A DNA stretch of 64,000 bases from Pseudobacteroides cellulosolvens ATCC 35603 = DSM 2933 (GTDB lineage: Bacteria; Bacillota; Clostridia; Acetivibrionales; DSM-2933): NCBI RefSeq assembly GCF_001262605.1, contig NZ_LGTC01000001.1, positions 3,733,001 through 3,797,000 on the forward strand, written 5' to 3'. The translations under genes were made by a program, and so were the position numbers. Under the pieces are notes generated by a model. The model was not told the origin of the DNA. It ran no database searches and saw only the letters and a list, made by a program, of their open reading frames with translations. Positions 9,853-18,829 of this stretch are shown piece by piece. Positions within the stretch are counted from its first letter, which is position 1. The number at the start of each line of letters is the position of its first letter.

Positions 9853-10695
9853 TCATTTCTTTTCAATCAATAGAAAATTCATTATCTGAGCGATTGATCC
9901 AAACAATATCCCATTCTCCAGTGTCAAAAACTTATTTTCCATTCCACTTGAATTGATGTGTTCAACAGTGGCATACCCATTTTCAGCAACAAACGAATCA
10001 ATTTTCCCTGCTTCTATCCCGAATTTAATCTCCTCTTCTTTGATTCCTGTGCTTATCAGATCTTCTTTGCCAGCTATTGTTTGAAAATCAAAGCAGATTT
10101 GGCTACCCGCAATCGAATTTTCACGTATCTTTTTCAACATTTCTACCACTGTAGTTTCGGACAAATAGAACGTAACGCCTTCCCAAATAAACAGTGTTCT
10201 TTTTATGGCATCATACCCGTTTTCATAAAGTAATTTGAATAAGTCATCTTTTTCAAAATCTACTCCAACATATGTTATGTTCTCTCTTATCTCGATTCCA
10301 TTTTTAATGAGTATGTGTTTCTTGTATTCTTGCGTGGCTTTAGTATCAGCTTCAAATATCTTTGTATTTCCAATTAAAGTATTATATCTATATGGTCGGC
10401 TGTCATAGCCCGCACCTAAAAATACCATTTGTTCTATACCGTTTTTGAAAGCATTAATAAAAACTTGATCTATGTATTTGGTTCTTGAGATTACGTATTC
10501 GTACAAGCCTTTGGGAATCATTGATTTTATCTTATTGCGTTCGTTTTTATCCTCCAAGACTGATTTCCGATCTTCCGGCAAAAAACAAGCCGCAATCATA
10601 TCATTGGTCCTAACCGCTTCCTCTTCCTCAAAATTCGACAAAGCACGCAGAGAGGCCATTATCATTGCAGTTTCTGATGGCTTTACATTACTCAT
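9853..10695 (-). CDS. SAM-dependent methyltransferase, leucine carboxyl methyltransferase (LCM)-like family
   Basis: The 280-residue protein carries the family signature FLGAGYDSRPYR at about residues 92-103, which is the SAM-binding glycine-rich loop. It also has acidic strand-2 and strand-3 positions ('IFEADTKATQEYKK' and 'VGVDFEKDD') and the motif-IV region 'LFIWEGVTFYLS'. This is the LCM/TIGR00027-type class I methyltransferase family, whose members often modify small molecules or polyketides; the substrate here is not known. The start is fixed by GGAGG 8 bases before ATG. It appears to be a stand-alone gene; the short frames on either side are not convincing. Confidence 0.88.
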   Translation of the reverse strand: MSNVKPSETAMIMASLRALSNFEEEEAVRTNDMIAACFLPEDRKSVLEDKNERNKIKSMIPKGLYEYVISRTKYIDQVFINAFKNGIEQMVFLGAGYDSRPYRYNTLIGNTKIFEADTKATQEYKKHILIKNGIEIRENITYVGVDFEKDDLFKLLYENGYDAIKRTLFIWEGVTFYLSETTVVEMLKKIRENSIAGSQICFDFQTIAGKEDLISTGIKEEEIKFGIEAGKIDSFVAENGYATVEHINSSGMENKFLTLENGILFGSIAQIMNFLLIEKK

Positions 10696-11110
10696 ATTCT
10701 TTTCCTCCTTTTGTTTTAATGTACAAAACGTCTTTTATTTTTCTATCCTCAACAAGTGTGGCTTTTTCTTTCTCCGTATCCATTTTATAGCATGGACTTA
10801 CTACTGACAACACATAAATATTCATACTATAATGTTCACTCCATCCTAAAGCTTTCGATATAAGAACCATTCCCCTGTAGTACTACTATTTCACTTTTCG
10901 TCCCTCAGTTAAGCCTTCTCAATAATACTTATTTTAGGTTAGCCTTCTATTTCTTGATTGAAGTGGTTTGCTACAACCATTATATCTGCAATGTTTATTA
11001 CGGATTATTATCTACATCCCTACCCACCAAATACTTAGATTTTAATTTTCTATTCCCTTTTCTAGAAAGGCTTAATACCCAACTAATATAGTGTTGAAGC
11101 CTATTTTATA
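10696..11110. other. Intergenic region without recognisable gene
   Basis: Apart from the methyltransferase ribosome binding site at its left end, I see no gene, strong hairpin or RNA signature here. A 60-codon frame at 10688-10870 overlaps the methyltransferase start by 8 bases but lacks a usable ribosome binding site and resembles nothing I know. Confidence 0.5.
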
Positions 11111-11145
11111 TTTCTGGATCTTTGATATTCCTTAATAGCTTTCCT
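11111..11145. repeat. Dispersed short repeat, copy R1
   Basis: This is one of eight related copies in the window. The unit reads TTTCTGG, a variable 4-5 bases, TGATATTCC, then TTAATAGCTTTCC. It lies directly downstream of the gene remnant 11151-11252. Other copies are at 21411, 37443, 37541, 38646, 39257, 48896 and 56803, and most of them mark arm ends of the inverted-repeat islands. Confidence 0.75.
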
Positions 11146-11150
11146 GATAG

Positions 11151-11252
11151 CTAATTATCAGCTCTAAGTGCATTATTTATATCATATATCTCCTCTAAAT
11201 GACCTAAGTTAAGTTGTCCTTTTGAGTTTAAAATTTTGTCAACACCAACATG
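11151..11252 (-). pseudogene. 3' remnant of a gene cut by IS3 copy 1
   Basis: A frame of 33 codons runs from the IS boundary to a TAG at 11151-11153, with the residues HVGVDKILNSKGQLNLGHLE near its start. It has no start of its own. It is on the same strand as the gene fragment on the far side of the IS (12670-13220), so the two may be the tail and body of one gene. The junction is one base out of frame and no target duplication is seen, so this is not proven. Confidence 0.45.
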
Positions 11253-11436
11253 TGGAGTGTTTACAGTAAATTAGACACAGAGAAGCTCGCAAAATCTTAA
11301 TTTTTTGGATTTTTAAAATTGGGTGTTATTATTAGGTTAACTTATTATTGCCCTATAGCGTTAATTGTAAATTAGTGCAATATATGGAATTAACGAAGCA
11401 AAGTAACCCGAAATATTTACGATAATAAAATTCAGC

Positions 11437-12264
11437 CTATGCTGAATGTCTATTTCTATAGTCCTTTTCAAATTCTATTGGTGACATATTTCCTAATGTT
11501 GAATGTATTCTTTTGAAATTATAAAAGGTTTCAATATATTCAATTATTATTAATTTGGCATCCTCACGGGTTTTGAACCTTCTACCATGAATTATATCTT
11601 TTTTTAATGTTGCAAAAAAACTTTCAGCACAAGCATTGTCGTAACAATTCCCTTTCCTACTCATACTTTGCCTTATTCCTCTTTCTCTTAGTCTATCTTG
11701 ATATTCATAAGCTGCGTATTGACACCCGCGATCTGAATGGAATATCAAGCTGCTACCAGGTTTCTCCCTTATCATTGCTTGATTAAGTGCAGAAATGGCT
11801 AATTCCTTAGTAATTCTTGAGCCTAAAGACCACCCAACAACTTTTTTGCTGAATAAGTCTTGAATACTTGCAAGATAAAGCCAGCCTTCATCTGTTGGTA
11901 TATAAGTTATATCTCCAACCCATTTTTCATTTGGTCTATTTGTAGTAAAGTCTTGATTTAGGAGATTAGGAGAAACTGGATAAGTATGATTTGAATTTGT
12001 TGTTGCCTTGAATTTTCTCTTTAATCTGCTTACTATACCATTTTCATTCATCAGCCTCTTAATCCTTCTCTTTGAACAGAGTATACCTTCTTTATTTAAT
12101 TGTATTTTTATTCTTTTTTGCCCGTAGGTTTCATATGATTCTTTGTGTATCTTATTTATTATTTCAATTAATTCTTTATCATTCTTCTTTCTGTTACTTT
12201 CAGGCCGTTTTAGCCATTCATAAAATGAGCTCCTTGAGATATTAAATATTTGGCACATCTTCAA
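11437..12264 (-). CDS. IS3-family transposase OrfB (DDE integrase core)
   Basis: The frame of 275 residues has the N-terminal HTH_21-like segment (RSSFYEWLKRPESNRKK, YGQKRIKIQL) and an rve-type integrase core. The catalytic residues are visible as D in WVGDITYIPT, D in IFHSDRGCQYAA and E in DNACAESFFATLKK. The frame stays open upstream of the nominal TTG, which fits production mainly as an OrfAB fusion after a -1 slip at the A7G tract near the end of OrfA. The critical T7 run in GAAAGTTTTTTTGCA is intact here, unlike in copy 2, so this copy could supply transposase for both. Confidence 0.92.
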   Translation of the reverse strand: MKMCQIFNISRSSFYEWLKRPESNRKKNDKELIEIINKIHKESYETYGQKRIKIQLNKEGILCSKRRIKRLMNENGIVSRLKRKFKATTNSNHTYPVSPNLLNQDFTTNRPNEKWVGDITYIPTDEGWLYLASIQDLFSKKVVGWSLGSRITKELAISALNQAMIREKPGSSLIFHSDRGCQYAAYEYQDRLRERGIRQSMSRKGNCYDNACAESFFATLKKDIIHGRRFKTREDAKLIIIEYIETFYNFKRIHSTLGNMSPIEFEKDYRNRHSA

Positions 12265-12305
12265 AACGCAAAAGTGGGAGCTGTTTTCCTTAATAAACTT
12301 ATATT

Positions 12306-12611
12306 TTACTTCACGTCTCGACTGAAGATGGCCATGGCTTTTTTTAATATTTCATTTTCTTCTTCCAAATCCTTTAATCGTTTTTTTAATATTCGGAGTT
12401 CTTCATCTTCAGGTCGAAGATTACCTTTGCCTGGAAACGCATCTTCACCATGCTGGTGATACTTTTTTATCCAATCTCTTATTGTTGTTTCTGTTACTCC
12501 AATGCTTATTGCTACTTCTCTCACTGTCTTTTGTTTTTCTGTAACCAACTTTATTATTTCTTTCTTATATTCAGTTGTAAAATTGGTGTTTGCTGCCATT
12601 GGCGGACACAT
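12306..12611 (-). CDS. IS3-family transposase OrfA (helix-turn-helix)
   Basis: A 101-residue protein with a helix-turn-helix (about residues 28-52, VREVAISIGVTETTIRDWIK) followed by a leucine-zipper-like coiled coil (LRILKKRLKDLEEENEILKK), the standard OrfA layout for DNA end recognition and oligomerisation. The sequence ATTAAAAAAAGCC near the 3' end is the probable -1 frameshift site giving OrfAB. It is identical to the copy at 18830-19135. Confidence 0.9.
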   Translation of the reverse strand: MCPPMAANTNFTTEYKKEIIKLVTEKQKTVREVAISIGVTETTIRDWIKKYHQHGEDAFPGKGNLRPEDEELRILKKRLKDLEEENEILKKAMAIFSRDVK

Positions 12612-12669
12612 CCTTTCTTTTGTCTATTATACAAGCTTTCTATGTGTCCATCAAACTGGTTGTACTCCA

Positions 12670-13220
12670 GTAGCATAAAAACCTTTCTTATTGCACAAAT
12701 ACTTTTCTAAAATTTTCTGAAACTCGTCAACTTCAATATATTCAATATCTTTATATCCCCACACATTCTTAATAAACAGGTCTCCATTTTTAGTTTCAAC
12801 AACAATTTTTATTCCTTCAGTAAAGCTTGATTTTTCAATTAATTTATCATCTAAATAATACTGAGTTTCTTTATTGCAATATTCTCTTATTCTCCTGCCA
12901 TCGTAATCCAAAAACTCTATTTGTGTTGCGACATTTCCATTAAATTTTTTAAATATGCCCTCTGTTTTTTGTATCATACTCATGTAATCATTACATTTAA
13001 CTTTATCAACAGGGGCTGGTGGATACCAATCTTTTGATATATCAGCATAAACAATCCCGCTTCTTGGTGTCTTATCAAAAATTACTTTTTCTACTCAATT
13101 ATTGTTCCTAACCCACTCATTATTTGAATCATACTTAAATCCAGCTCTTTCAAAGGTTTCACCTAGAATTCGTTTAATAGCTTTATTTAATCTTTCAGGT
13201 TTATTTTTTGAACTTTCCAT
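12670..13220 (-). pseudogene. Hypothetical gene with in-frame stop, 3' end cut by IS3 copy 1
   Basis: A frame starting at ATG 13220, after GGTGGGAC, runs for 41 codons (opening with MESSKNKPERLNKAIKRIL) to a TGA at 13095-13097. It then continues open in the same frame through MSMIQKTEGIFKKF to the IS boundary. The last codons before the IS encode GFYAT. The product would be a mixed alpha/beta protein of unknown family. It has at least two lesions: the internal stop and the IS truncation. Remnant 11151-11252 may be its tail. Confidence 0.6.
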
Positions 13221-13280
13221 GTCCCACCTCTAAAAAATTTCTATTAAAGAATACCTACAAAATTTTGTATTTGCCTTTAT

Positions 13281-13369
13281 CGTTTACATGCCCGACGCCG
13301 TTTGAGCCGGACCTCAGAGAACCACACATGAGAGCGGCTATGCGGCCGGCGAAACGGTGTGGTGGTCGG
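13281..13369. repeat. GC-rich imperfect palindrome beside intron 3' end
   Basis: The stretch folds as CCCGAC, CCGTTT and CCGG on the left pairing with CCGG, AAACGG and GTCGGG on the right, an unusually GC-rich imperfect hairpin for this window. It directly abuts the inferred 3' end of the group II intron and may be part of the intron target or a leftover of an earlier element. Confidence 0.45.
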
Positions 13370-15638
13370 GTAAGTCAGGCCATTACTGGCCTTTCTCCCC
13401 TAAGAACCGTGCATGAAAGTTTCTCTTCACACGGCTCAAGCATTCATAAACTGTTTCAACTCTATGTAACAGCCAACTCAACAGGTTTTTTTATGAAACC
13501 ATGAAATTTATTGTGACATTCAGGATGTACTATTGTTTTGTTATTGGTTGATTCTTCTGTATGCAATCGCCATCCGGTTTCTTTGGTTATTCTTTCACTA
13601 CAAAAAGGACATTTTCCTCTTTGTTTGTTCCACAATTTTATTAACTTCTTTCGGCCACCCATACTCTCAAACAACCTATACCCTTCTCGTTCTTCGAAGT
13701 AGTTTTCCCACTCTTTGTCATAGGGATTTGCATCCCCTCTTATTTTCTGATGCCTTAGTATTTTTGTATCGGAAGCATGTTTTAAGCATATTAATTCTTT
13801 TTTCGTTTTTACTGCAAACACCCATTGCCTTGTTTCTATAATATGAAAATATCTGTTCTGAATCCACTCTTTTGATTTATTGTGATGTCTCCTACATGCC
13901 CAACGCCATATATGTTTAAATATTTGATAGTCAACATAAGAGTAAGCTTTCTTTGAGACTTTGTGTCTGTGATAATTAGCCCATCCTTGTATTTTGGAAT
14001 TAAGTATTTCAATTAGTTTTTCTTGCTCTACTGAAGAGTATTTATCTATCTCTTTGTATATATTCTGCAAGAATGCTTTTATGTTACTCTTTGACGGCTT
14101 TATTAAAAGCTTACCTTTATACTTTCTCACATTCTTACCGAGAAAATCAAATCCTTTATCAATATGCGTTATTAATGTTTTTTCGGCTGATAATTCTAAA
14201 CCTCTCTCTTTCATAAAAGAAGCTATTACAGGCATTACTTCTTCCCTCAGTTGGGTCTCTGTATACCCTGTAACAATAAAGTCATCTGCATAGGTTACAA
14301 TGTTTACTTTTGGTCGAATGGATACACCGTTTATTGTTTTCTTTCTGAATATGCTTTTGAGCTCTTTTTCAAGCCCATTTAGCGTCAATACTGCAAGACA
14401 AGGCGAGATGATTCCGCCCTGAGGTGTTCCCGCTTTTGTGTCGAAAAATTCATCGTTGAATATAATTCCGGCTTTTAACCATTGCATTAAAATCTGTTTG
14501 TCTATAGGAATGTTATTTATTAACCATTCATGACTTATATTATCAAAACATCCTTTGATATCTCCCTCAAGTATCCATTTTGATGAGCTCTTCGTACTTA
14601 GTACAGTAAATGCTTGTTCTATTGCATCTGCTGTAGACCTTGCTTTGCGAAATCCATATACATTATTATCACATATAGTTTCTGCTATGGGGTCTAGTGC
14701 CATTAAATACAATGCTTGCATTGCTCTGTCTTTAATTGTAGGTATTCCTAATGGCCTTTTCTTTGTACTATTCTTCTTAGGTATAAATACCCTTCTTAGA
14801 GGTTCAGCTTTGTATCCTCTGCGTGAAAGACTTTTTGCTCCTTCTAGTTTCTCATTTTCTTTCTCCCATATTATTTGGTCAATGCCTGGCGTATGTTTGC
14901 CTTTATTACTTGTGACCTTTTTTACTGCTAAAAGTTTTGCACTGAATGAATGTGTTAGTAACCATTGCAAGGCTTTAACCCTGCCATATTTGCCTGCCTG
15001 TTGAGCCTTTACGATACGTATTTGTAGTTTCCTGACAACATCCTGACACTTGTCCCACAATATGTTTGACCATTGTATTCTGTTGTCGGTAGATGCACAC
15101 GCCAAAGCGTTCATTTGCTTTTATCCCTTCGAAAATTCTACAGATTATCTCGTAATTGAACACCTAGTGGAAGTCTGCACGCTCTCACGTTAGGACATTC
15201 GTCCCTATCCATACCATTACAGTATGGCATTCGCTTCCTCCACTTTTCCCATACCCAGACTCCCTTCGGTTCGCCTTACGGCTCCCTACCTTGTGCACAA
15301 GGAGAAGTGTGGGCTTACTACGTTTCGTACAGATAACTTATCAGATGGGTTAGGTTCTGCCTCTCTACCGATAGCATTATATCCGTGTAATCCCAGAACC
15401 AAAGGAATTAACTTGCTATGTACCATTTTGGTCAGAGCTTATCAGCACATTTAGCTCTTTTGCAGTAACGGTATTTATCAGCAATTTAGTTATCTTAACC
15501 ATACCATCCACAACCTCGCTCCCAACCGCCTTTGTGCTAGCAGTATCACTTTCTTCTCACGAAGATTGCTTATTCCCTTTTGGGGAAAGGGCTACTTTGT
15601 CACAGCACCTTAGCACCCGAATGTTGCCATTCACGCAC
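13370..15638 (-). mobile_element. Group II intron 1 (with RT-HNH protein)
   Basis: On the minus strand the intron begins GTGCGTGAATGG at 15638, matching the GTGYG consensus. It contains the RT gene 13462-15114. A domain-V-like hairpin follows (starts GAGCCGTGTG, ends GCACGGTTC; about 13405-13440), then a domain-VI-like hairpin GGCCAGTAATGGCC, and it ends CTTAC at about 13370. The 5' structural domains fill 15115-15638. The 5' end is well supported; the 3' end is inferred from the domain V/VI spacing. The host locus is not a recognisable gene, and the 5' exon side is noncoding. Confidence 0.8.
13462..15114 (-). CDS. ltrA: Group II intron-encoded reverse transcriptase/maturase with HNH endonuclease
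   Basis: The 550-residue protein has the RT fingers-palm region with RPLGIPTIKDRAMQ, EGDIKGCFDNISH, GTPQGGIISP and the catalytic YADD (VTYADDFIVTG). A maturase/X domain follows (IQGWANYHRHKVSKKAY). A C-terminal HNH-type zinc endonuclease domain has CPFCSERI and HPECHNKFH. It should bind its own intron RNA, aid splicing and carry out target-primed reverse transcription. All key residues look intact, so the intron may still be mobile. It is only distantly related to the intron protein at 46006-47823. Confidence 0.93.
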   Translation of the reverse strand: MNALACASTDNRIQWSNILWDKCQDVVRKLQIRIVKAQQAGKYGRVKALQWLLTHSFSAKLLAVKKVTSNKGKHTPGIDQIIWEKENEKLEGAKSLSRRGYKAEPLRRVFIPKKNSTKKRPLGIPTIKDRAMQALYLMALDPIAETICDNNVYGFRKARSTADAIEQAFTVLSTKSSSKWILEGDIKGCFDNISHEWLINNIPIDKQILMQWLKAGIIFNDEFFDTKAGTPQGGIISPCLAVLTLNGLEKELKSIFRKKTINGVSIRPKVNIVTYADDFIVTGYTETQLREEVMPVIASFMKERGLELSAEKTLITHIDKGFDFLGKNVRKYKGKLLIKPSKSNIKAFLQNIYKEIDKYSSVEQEKLIEILNSKIQGWANYHRHKVSKKAYSYVDYQIFKHIWRWACRRHHNKSKEWIQNRYFHIIETRQWVFAVKTKKELICLKHASDTKILRHQKIRGDANPYDKEWENYFEEREGYRLFESMGGRKKLIKLWNKQRGKCPFCSERITKETGWRLHTEESTNNKTIVHPECHNKFHGFIKKPVELAVT

Positions 15639-15857
15639 CTGCTGCTAGGTTACTGTTAACGGAATAACAGGTTTATTAATTAAACATTTATCTGCACAAC
15701 TTCGTGTCGTACCGGATTATCTACATGGGATGACCCGCAGAGCGATTCTTCTTGACATTCTAACCGCACTTTTACGGGCATGTTTTGATATATGAAGTCC
15801 TTTCTCAACATTAGAAATGCTACTTTCATTCTTCTAGCGATGAATTTCCAACATTTC
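15639..15857. other. Spacer between intron 1 and the DUF2310-like gene
   Basis: This is the 5' flank of the intron. A minus-strand frame of 62 codons (15680-15868) overlaps the stop of the neighbouring gene but has no recognisable similarity. I see no terminator or RNA element. Confidence 0.4.
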
Positions 15858-16616
15858 TTAATAAACATCCCAAGCTATATTTGAAAGCAATCTGCACTTG
15901 TGACAACAAAAATCTATAAAATTGTACAATTGTCTATCCAAAAGCCATTCGCCATTGCATTTAGGACATTTTCTACTTAGCTCCGGCTTTTTACTATTAC
16001 TCTTTGGATGATATAAATAATAATACATTGGAATGCTGGTTTCATTGAAAAAAGTATTACATATTTCAATGCCTTTCTTTGATAGATTACTGTCATATCT
16101 ACTCATTTGTCTAATTGCATACCGTTCTCCACTTTGACAATGCATTTGATGCAAATCTAGTGTCATGTAATCTTCTTCCCAACCCAAAATACAACATGTA
16201 TTTTCAGGCAATTTATATACTGGAATTGGGTTAAAGCAAGTTCCACATCGAACAGGTGATTCAGTTGAAATATAATTAGTATATAAAACATAATATTCAA
16301 TTTTATCACACTCACATGAAATTTTGCTATCAGGGTCTTCACCAGTAACAATGTACTCATACTTGACTTTCATTTTATTCAGTGCAGCGACTGATTCCTT
16401 TACAAATTTACTAGCATATTTCATATCAAGTGAATCTTTTTCAGGAATCATGAAACACCCAATATAATTTTCTCCATTAAAAACTATAGGGTAAGTCCTT
16501 CCGATAATCTGTCCATTTCTTATTAATGAACCAGTAAAAGCATAAATTTTATCTAAAATCTCTTCATTCATTGTTTCCGATTTAAATTTGATTTCACAAA
16601 TAAACATAGCATTCAT
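15858..16616 (-). CDS. Zn-ribbon protein, DUF2310-like
   Basis: The 252-residue protein has three cysteine pairs: SCEC with a following cysteine at about 100, CGTCFNPIPVY at about 124, and a C-terminal zinc ribbon CPKCNGEWLL with CCHKC. The overall plan, an N-terminal alpha/beta half followed by CxxC-rich segments, fits the 'Zn-ribbon-containing, possibly nucleic-acid-binding' DUF2310 family. Its biochemical role is unknown. The ATG follows GAGAAGGAA at good distance. It lies between two mobile elements and could be cargo of either. Confidence 0.65.
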   Translation of the reverse strand: MNAMFICEIKFKSETMNEEILDKIYAFTGSLIRNGQIIGRTYPIVFNGENYIGCFMIPEKDSLDMKYASKFVKESVAALNKMKVKYEYIVTGEDPDSKISCECDKIEYYVLYTNYISTESPVRCGTCFNPIPVYKLPENTCCILGWEEDYMTLDLHQMHCQSGERYAIRQMSRYDSNLSKKGIEICNTFFNETSIPMYYYLYHPKSNSKKPELSRKCPKCNGEWLLDRQLYNFIDFCCHKCRLLSNIAWDVY

Positions 16617-16704
16617 TTCCTTCTCTTAGTTAATGAATTGATTATACTTCGACAGAATGTAAAAAAACATAATGTGGCACAAAAAGGATTTCATATATTG
16701 CCTT

Positions 16705-16782
16705 GGAGCCATTGCGATATTGGGCAATACTGAACTCCAAAACATGCTCTATAATCCAATTGCCCAATGTCGTAATGGCTTT
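16705..16782. repeat. Terminal hairpin of the IS91-like element (possible origin)
   Basis: AGCCATTGCGATATTGGGCA at 16707 pairs with TGCCCAATGTCGTAATGGCT at 16761-16780, with 2 mismatches over 22 bp and a 30-base loop. The 220 bases between it and the transposase stop hold no gene. A hairpin close to the 3' terminus is the expected substrate for a single-strand-nicking transposase. Confidence 0.55.
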
Positions 16783-17054
16783 CGTTGGACTAAGCTGCAA
16801 CCACTCATTACGGATTAGGGTTTTGACTTTTTTTACTGTTTTTTGTATTAGTTAAAGATGTATTTTCATCTACTCAAATAACTTTCGTTAACATCTACAA
16901 TTGTATCATTTTATCAATAATTTTCAATATTACACCAGTTAATCATACTTGATATATCATTCAATTTTATTGTTTTTCACAGGATTTTCACTAATTTGTA
17001 ATCATAAAATATTTTACTGCATAACAAAATAGAGATACTGAAATCTTTCATTTT

Positions 17055-18233
17055 TTATGAAACTCTTGTATAAGGCCTATCACGGCTTCTATACATTAAA
17101 GATATAAGCATCATATTCCCCATATTGCATTTCACACACTTTTTCGATTCTTTAATGCATGGATCCGATGCTTTATCTTTTTGAAAATTCCAATCCTCAA
17201 AAACTCCCACACATAGTTCTCGCATCTTAACTGACGAGTTTGCAAGTATACCAAAATACCTTATTTTCACAAAATTCGGAGGTAATATATGCAGTAAAAA
17301 TCTTCTCATAAATTCGGTAACAGGTAATGTCATACTTTTTATAGTGCTCTTATCCTTGTAATCTCTGTATCTGAAAGTTACCTCATCTTCATCAACATTT
17401 TCTATTCTGTTATTGTTTATTGCAACCCTGTGTGTGTAATTCCCCATATATTTAAAAACTTCTTCCGAATTGGCAAAAGGCTTTTTGCTATATACCACCC
17501 AATCCTTTTTATACAAGGGTTTTAACAAGTCCTTTAATTCTTCATGGGATATCTTTTCCTTGCCTTTTTTTGTCAATTTTTGTTGTAGTTCTTTGGTATA
17601 AGATAGAAATTTGCCCTTAAATAGCGTTGACATCACCTCAACTGGCAACAAATATCCTTTTTTGCTACTAATCCATTTTTTAGAATCAACATTAATTCCT
17701 CCGCCTGTTACTACACTATGAACATGGGGATGATATGATAGATTTTGCCCCCAGGTATGTAGTATTGCAATCGCACCAATGTCAGCCCTCATCCTGTCTC
17801 TGCCAAGCTCAATAAGTGTTTCTTTAACGCATTTTAATAGCACTCCATACAATATTTTTTGATTATGTAAAATTAAATCATTAAGAGAATCCGGAAGTGT
17901 AAAAACAACATGAAAATAGTCAATAGGCAGCATTCTATCTATTTGCTTATCTAGCCAATCTTTTCTTTTTTCATGCTGGCACTTTGGGCAATGTCTGTTT
18001 CCGCAAGACATTGCTATTTCATGTTCTTCACCACAACTATCACATTTATATATTTGCGTTCCCAGCGAATTCGTCCGGCACTGGCAAATACTTTCTACTG
18101 CTCTCAAAACATGATATGGGTATCTATACTTGCTTTTTATTTTGTAAAAATGTTTTCTAAATATATCCGATATATCTTTTGTAGCATTTCTAACATTCTC
18201 CACAGTATTATTTTTGTTCTTAGGTGTTATCAT
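17055..18233 (-). CDS. IS91-family (IS801/IS1294-type) transposase
   Basis: The 392-residue protein has an N-terminal zinc-binding domain (CDSCGEEHEIAMSCGNRHCPKC). The Y2-type HUH transposase core follows, with the metal-binding segment HPHVHSVVTGGG at about 170 and tyrosines in the FLSYTKEL/YKKDW region. This enzyme family nicks one strand and moves DNA by a rolling-circle-like process, and can carry flanking genes by reading past the terminus. The N-terminus overlaps the recombinase gene by 14 bases, suggesting translational coupling. It appears full length. Confidence 0.88.
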   Translation of the reverse strand: MITPKNKNNTVENVRNATKDISDIFRKHFYKIKSKYRYPYHVLRAVESICQCRTNSLGTQIYKCDSCGEEHEIAMSCGNRHCPKCQHEKRKDWLDKQIDRMLPIDYFHVVFTLPDSLNDLILHNQKILYGVLLKCVKETLIELGRDRMRADIGAIAILHTWGQNLSYHPHVHSVVTGGGINVDSKKWISSKKGYLLPVEVMSTLFKGKFLSYTKELQQKLTKKGKEKISHEELKDLLKPLYKKDWVVYSKKPFANSEEVFKYMGNYTHRVAINNNRIENVDEDEVTFRYRDYKDKSTIKSMTLPVTEFMRRFLLHILPPNFVKIRYFGILANSSVKMRELCVGVFEDWNFQKDKASDPCIKESKKCVKCNMGNMMLISLMYRSRDRPYTRVS

Positions 18234-18771
18234 TGCCCTTGTTTTTATCTTTCACCAATTTTTCAAGAGGGCTTTCTACAGTCAGAGCATGGAGATTACT
18301 GATGTGGATATATCTCGATGTTGTTCTTACGTAACTATGTCCCATTAACTGTTGCAGTCTATAGATGTCGTTTCCCATTTCGACTACACTTGTTGCAAAC
18401 TTATGCCTAAGGGTGTGAACTGTAAATTGCTTTGTTATTGAAGCCTTTACCAGTGAGTTTTTAAATGCCCTTTGTACAGACCTTGCAGTAATGTGAGTTC
18501 CAGGTTTATCACCAGCAAAAACCCATTTGATTGGTTTGTTCTTTTCCAGGTGTTCTTCAAGTTCTTTCAAAAGAGATGGAGATAGCAATGTAACTCTATC
18601 TTTTTGACCTTTTCCATTCCAAATTTGAATAAGACTACGTTCAGGCTGGATATCCTTTATTTGAAGTCTTATAGCCTCACCAATCCTCATACCGGTCGCA
18701 AACATTAACGTGAACATTGTTCTATATTTTTCTTGAGGTGCATTGTCAAATATTTTTTGAATCTCTTGATC
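18220..18771 (-). pseudogene. Tyrosine recombinase (XerD-like), N-terminus removed by IS3 copy 2
   Basis: The remaining 184 codons hold the catalytic domain with Arg in FATGMRIGEAIRL, Lys in GKGQKDRV, HTLRHKFAT, and GHSYVRTTSRYIHI with the nucleophile Tyr. The core-binding N-terminal domain is absent: upstream of 18771 the frame runs into the IS3 end. It should be inactive. It is the partner gene of the IS91-like transposase. Confidence 0.85.
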
Positions 18772-18829
18772 TGGAGTACAACCAGTTTGATGGACACATA
18801 GAAAGCTTGTATAATAGACAAAAGAAAGG

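Larger units (their letters stand above)
11253..12669 (-). mobile_element. IS3-family insertion sequence, copy 1 (complete)
   Basis: A 1417-bp element bounded by imperfect inverted repeats beginning TGGAGT and sharing GACAC about 20 bases in. It encodes OrfA and OrfB with an A7G slippery tract near the end of OrfA, as expected for -1 frameshifting to the OrfAB transposase. An inverted copy of identical length lies at 18772-20188. I find no direct target duplication at either side, so one or both flanks have probably been changed by recombination. Confidence 0.9.
16650..18771 (-). mobile_element. IS91-like rolling-circle element with tyrosine recombinase, 5' truncated
   Basis: The element carries an IS91-type transposase and, just upstream and overlapping it by 14 bases, a XerD-like recombinase gene, the arrangement of IS91 elements with an accessory integrase. 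A 22-bp imperfect inverted repeat at 16705-16782 lies downstream of the transposase, where the IS91 origin end is expected. The upstream end was replaced by IS3 copy 2 at 18772. The left limit is approximate because IS91 elements lack terminal inverted repeats. Confidence 0.7.

Noticed and set aside
9684..9866. 60-codon frame overlapping the end of the methyltransferase gene
   Set aside because: It starts with TTG inside the previous gene, has no recognisable family, and may be chance or a decayed gene.
10688..10870. 60-codon frame overlapping the methyltransferase start by 8 bases
   Set aside because: The overlap suggests coupling, but there is no usable ribosome binding site, and the methyltransferase has its own strong one.
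13462..15114. Retron or diversity-generating reverse transcriptase
   Set aside because: Both reverse transcriptases in the window have maturase and HNH domains and intact group II intron RNA ends; no msr/msd or template/variable repeat was seen.
15680..15868. 62-codon frame between intron 1 and the DUF2310-like gene
   Set aside because: It has a basic composition, no family and no independent ribosome binding site; it begins inside the stop region of the previous gene.
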